A stretch of 8,586 nucleotides of DNA from Alphaproteobacteria bacterium (GTDB lineage: Bacteria; Pseudomonadota; Alphaproteobacteria; WRDZ01). The translations under genes and the position numbers were made by a program. Position 1 is the stretch's first letter; each line of letters begins with the position of its first letter. Where the stretch lies: NCBI GenBank assembly GCA_009779595.1, contig WRDZ01000024.1:1-8586 (forward strand), in the 5' to 3' direction. Shown in pieces: positions 1 through 5,521 of this stretch. The notes under the pieces are model-generated. The model was not told the DNA's origin and did not search any database. It saw only the letters and a list, made by a program, of their open reading frames with translations.

Positions 1-675
1 CGCGCCTTTCATGGCCTTGACCCTGGCTTTCAACCGGGCCGCGAGCTCCTGTGACACATCGGCCGCGAAAATCCCCTTGTAACCCGCAAGCTTGCCGCGC
101 ATAAGGGGAATGGCTCCGCTGCCGCAGAACGGGTCAATGAACACGTCGTCCGGCCTTGGGTTCGACAGCAGGCACATTATCGCGGCCAGCTCGGGGCGCA
201 GCTGGCCTTGTTTCAGCCTGCCCTTGTCCGGGGTCACCCTTTGCAGGAAGTACGCGCTGCCGTCAGTGCGCAGGATTATCCAAAACTGGACAGCCGCGTT
301 CATGCTTTTGAACTGCCCGCCCGAACAGGCGCTGATTTTGTCTACCAGAGCCGCCATTGCTTTCCCGTCGGCATGGGTCAGCTTGCCGCCCACCTGGCAG
401 AACACTTTAAAGCTTTTTACCGGCTTGAAACCGATATCCGCGTTTGTCAGCGTTTTTATGAATGCCTTAAGGTCGCGGCTGCGCGATTGATACAGCACCT
501 TGAACGAGTTGTTGAAAAACGGCACTTTTATCACGTCCCTTATGTCGCCACTGGTTCCGTATGTAACGCAGCCGTCGGACACGGCCACATTCCCCGCGTC
601 CGCGATAAACGACGGCAGAGCCTTTGCAATGAAAGGTTCGGCTCCTGATATGAATGTGGACAGGTACAAGGTCAT
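1..675 (-). CDS. THUMP/UPF0020-type RNA methyltransferase, N-terminal 225 residues (3' end outside window)
   Basis: The minus strand is open from an ATG at 675 to the window edge without a stop, so the gene is cut at its 3' end. The product starts MTLYLSTFISGAEPF. Residues 1 to about 150 have the length and position of a THUMP-type RNA-binding domain. Residues 145-180 contain a KQGQLRPELAA segment like the LHPxLA segment of UPF0020 proteins. Residues 181-191 read DPFCGSGAIPL, the SAM-binding motif I (DPxCGSG) of RlmL/Trm14/TrmN-like enzymes, followed by FAADVS, a plausible motif II acidic loop. Family members methylate guanine N2 in rRNA or tRNA, in the cytoplasm. The catalytic motif IV lies outside the window, so the target cannot be named. 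AAGG lies only 2 bases before the ATG and AGGA 10 bases before it, and the promoter nearly abuts the start codon. It is divergent from the esterase gene. Confidence 0.82.
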   Translation of the reverse strand, partial: MTLYLSTFISGAEPFIAKALPSFIADAGNVAVSDGCVTYGTSGDIRDVIKVPFFNNSFKVLYQSRSRDLKAFIKTLTNADIGFKPVKSFKVFCQVGGKLTHADGKAMAALVDKISACSGGQFKSMNAAVQFWIILRTDGSAYFLQRVTPDKGRLKQGQLRPELAAIMCLLSNPRPDDVFIDPFCGSGAIPLMRGKLAGYKGIFAADVSQELAARLKARVKAMKGA

Positions 676-681
676 CGCCTT

Positions 682-710
682 ATTATCCTTTTTATGCGGC
701 CGGATGTCAA
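682..710 (-). promoter_or_regulatory. Sigma70-like promoter of the THUMP methyltransferase, predicted leaderless
   Basis: On the minus strand a perfect TTGACA (705-710) is followed after exactly 17 bases by GATAAT (682-687), a 5/6 match to TATAAT. The initiation point expected about 7 bases after the -10 falls on or next to the A of the ATG at 675, so the transcript would have almost no leader. Confidence 0.65.
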
Positions 711-734
711 ACCGTTTTGCGGTTGAATTCGTGG

Positions 735-763
735 TTGACGGCGCGGCCGCAAAGCTGTAGATT
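735..763 (+). promoter_or_regulatory. Probable promoter of the esterase-purC unit
   Basis: TTGACG (735-740) is separated by 17 bases from TAGATT (758-763), which matches 4/6 of the -10 consensus. Transcription would start near 770, leaving a leader of about 35 bases before the ATG at 806. It lies back to back with the methyltransferase promoter. The -10 is weak, so the assignment rests mainly on spacing and position. Confidence 0.45.
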
Positions 764-805
764 GTATTTATCGCATATTCAATATTCAACCTTAAGGTGG
801 ACAAA

Positions 806-1453
806 ATGCTTGACGGACCGAATTTCATTCCCAAAGACCCCAGACGCGCCGTTATCCTGTGCCACGGATACGGAGCGGACGGGCACGACCTGTTCGGCCT
901 TGTGCCGGGATTTTCCGCGGAACTGCCGGGTGCCGCATTTTTCTGCCCCAATGCTCCGGGTTATACCGAGTTCGGCGGGCGGCAATGGTTCGGGCTGGAG
1001 GGCTATGACCCGCAAAACATACAAAAGTCCCTTGCCGCTGCCAACCAAAAGGCGGCGGACGCGGCTTCCATAGTCCGCGAATATGCGGCCAAGGTGTGCC
1101 AGGACATCGGCATACCGGCCGAACACCTGGTAATCGGCGGGTTTTCGCAAGGAGGGCTGATGGCCATGCACGCTGCATACGACTGGGAAGGCGTTGCAGT
1201 TGCCGGAGTCGTGGCCCTGTCCGCGGTTCCTCCCGTGCTGACGCAGGTACGCAACAAAGTGCCGACTTTCGTAACCCACGGCATGCAGGATACGATAGTC
1301 CCGTATATGGCGCTTGACATGACCAGGGATACTCTGGACAGGCTTGGCATCAATGCCCAGTTCTGCGTACAGCCTGAAATGGGGCACGATATAAACAGCG
1401 CCTGCGCCCGGGCCGCGTGTGATTTCATAAAAGAAGTGACGCGAAAATTTTAA
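806..1453 (+). CDS. Alpha/beta-hydrolase carboxylesterase/phospholipase family protein
   Basis: A 215-residue serine hydrolase of the small carboxylesterase/phospholipase type (YpfH and acyl-protein-thioesterase-like). Visible signatures are the oxyanion-hole segment HGYGADGHDL (residues 20-29), the nucleophile elbow GFSQGG with Ser114, an acid residue Asp162 in HGMQDTIVPY and His194 in EMGHD, giving a complete Ser-Asp-His triad. Length is normal for the family and there is no signal peptide, so it should act in the cytoplasm on ester or thioester substrates that the sequence does not specify. A GTG at 797 would add three residues but sits inside the ribosome binding site. AAGGTGG at 794-800 is well spaced for the ATG at 806, which is preferred. 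The stop codon TAA overlaps the AAGGAG of purC, so the two genes are almost certainly cotranscribed. No purine-related role is implied by that pairing. Confidence 0.88.
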   Translation: MLDGPNFIPKDPRRAVILCHGYGADGHDLFGLVPGFSAELPGAAFFCPNAPGYTEFGGRQWFGLEGYDPQNIQKSLAAANQKAADAASIVREYAAKVCQDIGIPAEHLVIGGFSQGGLMAMHAAYDWEGVAVAGVVALSAVPPVLTQVRNKVPTFVTHGMQDTIVPYMALDMTRDTLDRLGINAQFCVQPEMGHDINSACARAACDFIKEVTRKF

Positions 1454-1465
1454 GGAGAAAACAAA

Positions 1466-2320
1466 ATGACTGAACTGCCAAACGGAGTCCCACCCGGGGC
1501 AAAGCGCGCCTATACCGGAAAGTCCAAGACCGTTTACACGGCTGAAGATGATTGCGATAAAGTGTTCATGGTATTCACCGACGGTTTCACGGGCGCGGAC
1601 GGGGTCGAGAACCCCGGCGCCAACCAGAATATCGGGACAAAGGAAGGGCTGGGGCATAAAAACCTTTCGATGACCTCGTACCTGTATGACAAAATCAGCG
1701 AAGAGCTTGGCATCCTCTCGCAAATTGTCGAAGTGGATTTGGAAAACAACCTTATGATAGCGAAAAAAGCCAGGCCGTTCGGAAAGGGGCTTGAGTTCAT
1801 CGCCAGGAACAAAGCCTGGGGAAGTTTTTTGCAAAGAAACAGCGGTTATAAACAAGGCGACAGCACGCTTGACAAAAAAGGCTGGCCGTTCGTAGAGGTT
1901 TCTGAAAAAGACGACGAAAAGGGCGACCCGTTCTTTTCCAAGCAACAGCATATCGACCGCGGAAGCATTACGCCGAAAGACTGGGACGCCTGCGTCTGGC
2001 ATACGAAAATCATCACAGATTATCTGACGTCGGTTTTTGCGGAAAAGGGCCTTGACCTTATCGACATCAAAATCGAATTCGGGAAAGACAGGCAAGGCAA
2101 CATAATGCTTATAGACGAGATATCGCCCGGCTCGCTTCGCGCGCTGCGGGATGGAAAGTCCGCTTCAAAAGACGAAATATATGAAGCCATCATGGGCAAG
2201 CCAAAGTCCAAGTCCGAAGCTATTATGGATAACGCGGCCGGCAAGAACGGCTGCGGAGCTGTTGCCCCGCAGAAGAAACCCGGGCAAACGGGCCGCTGTT
2301 CCGGGAACGACGGGAAATAA
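1466..2320 (+). CDS. purC: Phosphoribosylaminoimidazole-succinocarboxamide synthase (SAICAR synthetase), divergent type
   Basis: A 284-residue enzyme that joins CAIR and aspartate using ATP to give SAICAR, in de novo purine synthesis. Evidence includes the nucleotide-binding strand YTGKSKTVY (residues 16-24), matching the EGKxKxVY start of PurC, and the family signature LIDIKIEFG (198-206), followed by IDEISPG (216-222). The usual GExK...GKG..LNN segment is replaced by a GADGVENPGAN...GLGHKNLS form (43-68), and the usual EISPDxCR reads EISPGSLR. This matches the shorter-motif PurC I remember from Clostridia and Bacteroidales rather than the common proteobacterial type. The last 30 residues are a low-complexity tail (NGCGAVAPQKKPGQTGRC) outside the catalytic fold. 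AAGGAG at 1452-1457, overlapping the esterase stop, is 8 bases from the ATG. It is the second gene of the esterase unit and ends 9 bases from the convergent Nudix gene. Confidence 0.88.
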   Translation: MTELPNGVPPGAKRAYTGKSKTVYTAEDDCDKVFMVFTDGFTGADGVENPGANQNIGTKEGLGHKNLSMTSYLYDKISEELGILSQIVEVDLENNLMIAKKARPFGKGLEFIARNKAWGSFLQRNSGYKQGDSTLDKKGWPFVEVSEKDDEKGDPFFSKQQHIDRGSITPKDWDACVWHTKIITDYLTSVFAEKGLDLIDIKIEFGKDRQGNIMLIDEISPGSLRALRDGKSASKDEIYEAIMGKPKSKSEAIMDNAAGKNGCGAVAPQKKPGQTGRCSGNDGK

Positions 2321-2330
2321 GCCTTATTTC
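2314..2330. other. 8-1-8 perfect inverted repeat between convergent purC and Nudix genes
   Basis: gaaataag, one C, then cttatttc form a perfect inverted repeat that covers the TAA of purC and touches the TAG of the Nudix gene. As RNA it could form a 7-bp AU-rich stem with a three-base loop. No T-tract follows on either side, so it is at best a weak bidirectional terminator. Confidence 0.35.
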
Positions 2331-2737
2331 TATCGTACCAGGCCTTTTGCCAGCAAATCCGGCAAAAGTTTCCTGATGTGGATTTCGGACAGCCTGTATG
2401 CGTCCGAAGAATCAAGCCACGCAATTTCCTCTATTTCGCTGGACGGAACCATAGCCCCAGTATAATCCGCGGTATAGAAAGTCATCTGGACCATGACTCC
2501 GCTGGGCTTCCCGTCCGCCTGCGCGGTATATACGTTGAACAGCCTGGCTGTTTGGGGGATGATGTCGATGTTAAGCTCTTCCTTCACTTCGCGGGCCAAT
2601 GCCTGGATATCGGTTTCGCCGGGCTTGCGCTTGCCGCCCGGGCTGTAAAACTTGTCCTTGCCTTTGGCGCGCACGCAAAGCTGTTTCTGGTTTTCTATAT
2701 GCAGCCACGCAAGCTTGTCAATTATCCGATTGTCCAT
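2330..2737 (-). CDS. Nudix (MutT-type) hydrolase
   Basis: A 135-residue Nudix pyrophosphohydrolase, a family that cleaves nucleoside diphosphates linked to another group, with Mg2+ or Mn2+. The Nudix box is complete over residues 35-57: G35, five residues, E41, seven residues, then REVKEELNI, so the metal ligands Glu53 and Glu54 are present. The only departure from GX5EX7REUXEEXGU is Asn56 in place of the glycine. The preceding KFYSPGG supports the fold. The substrate (8-oxo-dGTP, an ADP-ribose type or other) cannot be read from sequence. A GTG at 2758 would add seven residues, but AAGAAGG lies 8 bases before the ATG at 2737, so the ATG is preferred. It has its own promoter upstream and is convergent with purC. 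Confidence 0.85.
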   Translation of the reverse strand: MDNRIIDKLAWLHIENQKQLCVRAKGKDKFYSPGGKRKPGETDIQALAREVKEELNIDIIPQTARLFNVYTAQADGKPSGVMVQMTFYTADYTGAMVPSSEIEEIAWLDSSDAYRLSEIHIRKLLPDLLAKGLVR

Positions 2738-2773
2738 TTCTATCGCCTTCTTTCCCACTTTATTACGGCTTCC

Positions 2774-2801
2774 AGCCTAGCACAGAGGGGCGAAATGTCA
2801 A
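2774..2801 (-). promoter_or_regulatory. Promoter of the Nudix gene (perfect -35, extended -10)
   Basis: On the minus strand TTGACA (2796-2801) is followed by a 16-base spacer and TAGGCT (2774-2779), preceded by TGC, which makes an extended TGn -10. The -10 hexamer itself is weak (3/6). A start near 2767 gives a leader of about 30 bases. Confidence 0.5.
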
Positions 2802-2905
2802 CGGGGGCAGGAAAATAACATGGAGGGCAAATCCCGCTTGCCGTTTATTTAATGTGCTGTTAAACTGGTTATGCGGTTCTGATATTTTGGGTATAGGAAT
2901 AGACA

Positions 2906-4426
2906 ATGAAACATAAAAGGTTGCTGGTTATAAGTGTTATCGGCTGCGCGGTTTTTGCGGCAGCTCTTTTTGCCTATTCCTTCACCGGGGCGCCAAGCAA
3001 CGGCAAAGCCGTTGTCAGATACACCCCGCCGGAACAGTTCTATGATTACCATAAGGTCCTGCCTGTTTCGGACCAGGCGCTTTTCAGGGCGGACGGCTCG
3101 ATAAACGCAAGCGTGCTGAACAGCCTGATGGATATAATAAACGACGAAAGCCTTGACCCGCTGCTTCGCGGGGAAAAGCAGGAATGGCCTACGGGCTTTC
3201 CGTATATGCTGGCTCCGTACCGCGCCATAACTGCAGAGGATTTTTCCCGCTATGTGACGGACGAGCCCGACCCCGCGTATTTTTACAGCCAGTCGGGCGC
3301 CATTGTGATAAAGCTGTTCGAGACGATACCGAACCGAAGGGGCGTGAGGAACGCCCACCTGACGGAACTTACAAGCCAATGGTGGCAGCTTGTGTACCGT
3401 TCTGCTGACGATGGGGGTGATGTCCTGACCCTTTTGATGATAAACCCGTACAGGCTGACGCATTTTAACGGCAACAGGTTCGATACGCTTGCAGAAGGCC
3501 GCAATGACGAGCATTACATCCGCCTGAACCCGGATGGCAAGATAGAGTGTGTCGATATCCCTGCCCAGGCTGCCAACACAATCCAGAGCGACGACGGTTC
3601 CTGGGATTTTTACTTTGAGGGGAATTACAGCCAAAGCATTGCAAGGTCAAACCTGCTTCGGGATGTTAACGGCCTTTTCAGCCGCTACAGGAATGCAAAG
3701 CGTTTTATTGCTGCGCCGTCGCAGATTCCGGCTGCGTGGCAGTCGTCAGCTTCCCAGACCGGGACTAACGCGCGCAACAGGTTCTATGTTTTGGGCGAGA
3801 GCCAGACATACAGGAAGTGGTATCCTGGTTCTGAAACCCCCCATACTGGCCTTGGGGCTGCCGGGGCTATCTGGGGGTTCCATGCGCATTACACTTTAAT
3901 CAACGGGATGGACGGTCTTTCAATCGGGCCGTATAACGGGCACTGGCGGCATACCCGGCTTGAACCTGTGCATGACGACCTGATGTGGCTGCCGTCGGAC
4001 TTCGAGGTACGCTCCATGGGCCATCTGCATGACAATGCCCGTATCAAGACCTTTGCAAGGGACCCGGCCGACCCGACAAGCAGGCTCTGGACTAACGCGT
4101 ATTACAGCCACCGGGACGAGTTCGGGTATATTGACCCTGACGCATGTCCTGAAACACGGCCGGACAATGCCCGCGGCCGGTCCGGGCTTTGGCGTTTGAA
4201 CGGGTATGACCGCGGGTTTACGCTTGAGGACATGTCCTGGCCTGACAGGGTATGGCTGCGGTCCGCTGATTCTTTAGGCGTGGGGAACATCAATACCGTC
4301 ACCATGACTGGCAACCGGTATGCGCATGGGGTGATACAGCAGGCCGGGTTAAGGCCCGGGGTGCACCTGGACCTTGTCAAGCTTCAGAACCACGACAGGC
4401 ACAGAACTCGCAGAAGCCCCAGATAA
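2906..4426 (+). CDS. Exported or membrane-anchored DUF6273-like protein
   Basis: A 506-residue protein with an N-terminal MKHKR basic stretch and a hydrophobic segment at about residues 6-26, a signal peptide or single membrane anchor. The bulk is then predicted outside the cytoplasmic membrane. VIGC at 11-14 resembles a lipobox but comes too early in the hydrophobic run to be convincing. Two blocks recall DUF6273-type modules: QWWQLVYRS...VLTLLMINPYRLTHFN (about 158-188) with GNYSQSIARSNLLRD (239-253), and a C-terminal block with LPSDFEVRS (about 360), SGLWRLNGYDRG, VWLRSAD (449-455) and GLRPGVHLDL (481-490). In known members this type of region is often tied to surface or adhesion-like proteins, but no biochemical role is established. 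The start is set by AGGA at 2895-2898, 7 bases before the ATG. It stands alone between the Nudix gene (divergent) and the FkbM gene (convergent). The last 16 residues (LQNHDRHRTRRSPR end) look unlike the rest and may follow a frameshift. Confidence 0.72.
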   Translation: MKHKRLLVISVIGCAVFAAALFAYSFTGAPSNGKAVVRYTPPEQFYDYHKVLPVSDQALFRADGSINASVLNSLMDIINDESLDPLLRGEKQEWPTGFPYMLAPYRAITAEDFSRYVTDEPDPAYFYSQSGAIVIKLFETIPNRRGVRNAHLTELTSQWWQLVYRSADDGGDVLTLLMINPYRLTHFNGNRFDTLAEGRNDEHYIRLNPDGKIECVDIPAQAANTIQSDDGSWDFYFEGNYSQSIARSNLLRDVNGLFSRYRNAKRFIAAPSQIPAAWQSSASQTGTNARNRFYVLGESQTYRKWYPGSETPHTGLGAAGAIWGFHAHYTLINGMDGLSIGPYNGHWRHTRLEPVHDDLMWLPSDFEVRSMGHLHDNARIKTFARDPADPTSRLWTNAYYSHRDEFGYIDPDACPETRPDNARGRSGLWRLNGYDRGFTLEDMSWPDRVWLRSADSLGVGNINTVTMTGNRYAHGVIQQAGLRPGVHLDLVKLQNHDRHRTRRSPR

Positions 4427-4467
4427 TCACAGTAAAGGACAATTTTACGGGTATTAAGCCTTATGGG

Positions 4468-4490
4468 ATAGAGCTCCAGCCTCTATTTAT
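4468..4490 (+). terminator. Weak hairpin between convergent DUF6273-like and FkbM genes
   Basis: atagag (4468-4473), a 7-base loop and ctctat (4481-4486) form a 6-bp stem, followed on the plus strand by the T-rich ttat. This could terminate the 2906-4426 transcript, but the stem is short and overlaps the FkbM stop codon. On the minus strand no T-tract follows. Confidence 0.3.
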
Positions 4491-5298
4491 TCGGGACAAA
4501 AAGCCAGTTGTCCGCGTCATAATATATTGGTTCGGCATATCCCATTTCGTGGAATAACTTTTTGATTTCCAAAGCGTTCGCGCCAAAACTTTCCACGAAC
4601 ACAACCGGCCGGTGCGTGTGCAGCATGTTTTTCATTCCCGCCAAGGCTTTCAGCTCGAAACCTTCCGCGTCTATTTTGCAGAAATCTATCTTGTCGCCGC
4701 TTAAATCAAGGTCGTCAAGCCGCTCTATACGCATTGAATGCCCCCCCCCTCCCGACGCCTCTTTTATGCTTGTAGCGCCAATATTATCAGCATATTGCGC
4801 GGATATTTCCCCCTTTGTCCGCTTGTCGCCCAGGCCGATATTCCGAGCATCGATGATTTTTTCAAAACCGTTGATTTCGATGTTCTTGACAAGCATGCGG
4901 TAGGTTTCCTGAACCGGCTCGAACGCGTAAACTTTACGCGCGCCGCAAATCGCCGCAAAGAAAACCGAGTGGTTGCCGATATTCGCGCCTATATCCAGGA
5001 TTACGGCACCCTGCGGTATATATGCTTTAATGCTGTCCAAAACCTTTTGCTCATAGAACTCGCAGTTGTTCACGATGGTTTGTTGAATGGCCTCCCATGG
5101 ATAATAGGGAAGATAAAATCTTATTCCGCTTGGCAAAGACCAGATATCGCCATTATGCACAAGGGACATTTTACGGTATATATCGTTTTTCCTGGCTTCT
5201 TTCCTCTTTTCAAAGGCCAGGAGCTTGTTACGCACAGCGCGACGTGCGGCTTTGTTCGGGATTAACATAGCTAAAAGGTGCACCATGAATTTTATCAC
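4483..5298 (-). CDS. FkbM-family SAM-dependent methyltransferase, probably phase variable (poly-G tract)
   Basis: A 271-residue FkbM-type methyltransferase, a family that methylates hydroxyl or related groups of secondary metabolites and surface glycans. SAM-binding motif I is VILDIGANIGNH (99-110), the acidic motif II is YAFEP (124-128), and the family signature DFCKIDAEGFELKAL lies at 205-219, followed by HRPVVFVES. The N-terminus (HLLAMLIPNKAARRAVRNKL) is a short hydrophobic then basic stretch of a kind common in glycan-cluster enzymes of gut bacteria. The GTG start is chosen because AAGGA lies 9 bases upstream, whereas an in-frame ATG at 5286 would be 21 bases away. Residues 183-186 are Gly-Gly-Gly-Gly, the last three encoded by nine consecutive G (4741-4749). 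The run lies in the variable loop between the SAM-binding half and the KIDAEG motif. The gene starts 36 bases after the tRNA-Ala with no terminator between. No other glycan genes lie in the window, so the acceptor is unknown. Confidence 0.85.
   Translation of the reverse strand: MIKFMVHLLAMLIPNKAARRAVRNKLLAFEKRKEARKNDIYRKMSLVHNGDIWSLPSGIRFYLPYYPWEAIQQTIVNNCEFYEQKVLDSIKAYIPQGAVILDIGANIGNHSVFFAAICGARKVYAFEPVQETYRMLVKNIEINGFEKIIDARNIGLGDKRTKGEISAQYADNIGATSIKEASGGGGHSMRIERLDDLDLSGDKIDFCKIDAEGFELKALAGMKNMLHTHRPVVFVESFGANALEIKKLFHEMGYAEPIYYDADNWLFVPNK
4741..4749 (-). repeat. Nine-G homopolymer inside the FkbM coding sequence
   Basis: The minus strand reads GGGA followed by nine G, coding for residues 183-186. 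The present length keeps the gene in frame. With eight G the frame reads GGC ATT CAA TGC GTA TAG and stops after five codons. With ten G it stops at TGA after eight codons. Both truncations remove the KIDAEGFE motif and so should inactivate the enzyme. Confidence 0.95.
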
Positions 5299-5334
5299 TG
5301 TTCATTTTCCTTTTTATGCTGCGCTATTTATAAA

Positions 5335-5410
5335 TGGTGGAGACAAGGGGGGTCGAACCCCTGACCTTCGCAATGCCATTGCGACGCTCTACCAACTGAG
5401 CTATGTCCCC
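5335..5410 (-). tRNA. tRNA-Ala(GGC)
   Basis: A 76-base cloverleaf on the minus strand. The acceptor stem GGGGACA/TGTCTCC includes the G3:U70 wobble pair that identifies alanine tRNAs. The D arm is GCTC-AGTTGGTA-GAGC, the anticodon stem TCGCA/TGCGA with loop ATGGCAT (anticodon GGC at positions 34-36), the variable loop AGGTC, and the T arm AGGGG-TTCGACC-CCCCT. Discriminator A and the CCA tail (5335-5337) are encoded. It lies between the groEL terminator and the FkbM gene in the same direction. Confidence 0.97.
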
Positions 5411-5422
5411 ACGGACATTCAT

Positions 5423-5437
5423 ATGTTTACTATACAA
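5423..5437 (-). promoter_or_regulatory. Possible -10 region of the tRNA-Ala promoter
   Basis: TATAGT (5/6 match to TATAAT) occurs about 20 bases before the mature tRNA on the minus strand. A good -35 at 16-18 bases is not visible; TTGCAA is only 12 bases upstream. A tRNA promoter is expected here because the groEL terminator lies directly upstream, but its exact elements are uncertain. Confidence 0.35.
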
Positions 5438-5454
5438 CGCGCCGGTTTGCAAGA

Positions 5455-5492
5455 GAAAAATGCGCGGGGAAGGAAAGTTATCCGCCCCGCGC
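5455..5492 (-). terminator. Rho-independent terminator of groES-groEL
   Basis: On the minus strand GCGCGGGG (5485-5492) and CCCCGCGC (5462-5469) form a perfect 8-bp GC stem across a 15-base loop, which can pair further internally (GGA with TCC). ATTTTT follows at once. It lies 30 bases after the groEL stop and before the tRNA-Ala, so it separates the two transcription units. Confidence 0.88.
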
Positions 5493-5521
5493 GTTTGTTT
5501 CGCATATCCGGCTGACGGACC

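Noticed and set aside
1593..1620. ggggtcgagaacccc resembling the tRNA-Ala T arm, as a possible attachment-site copy
   Set aside because: It lies in purC, matches only the short T-arm core, and no integrase or longer repeat supports it.
779..2095. 438-codon minus-strand open frame across the esterase and purC
   Set aside because: It is antisense to two genes with clear catalytic motifs, its product has no recognisable domain, and it spans their boundary. High GC in third positions keeps such antisense frames open.
5225..5515. Plus-strand open frame across the tRNA-Ala
   Set aside because: It covers the tRNA antisense and the groEL terminator, and GGRTPDLRNAIATLYQLSYVP is the familiar translated-tRNA artefact.
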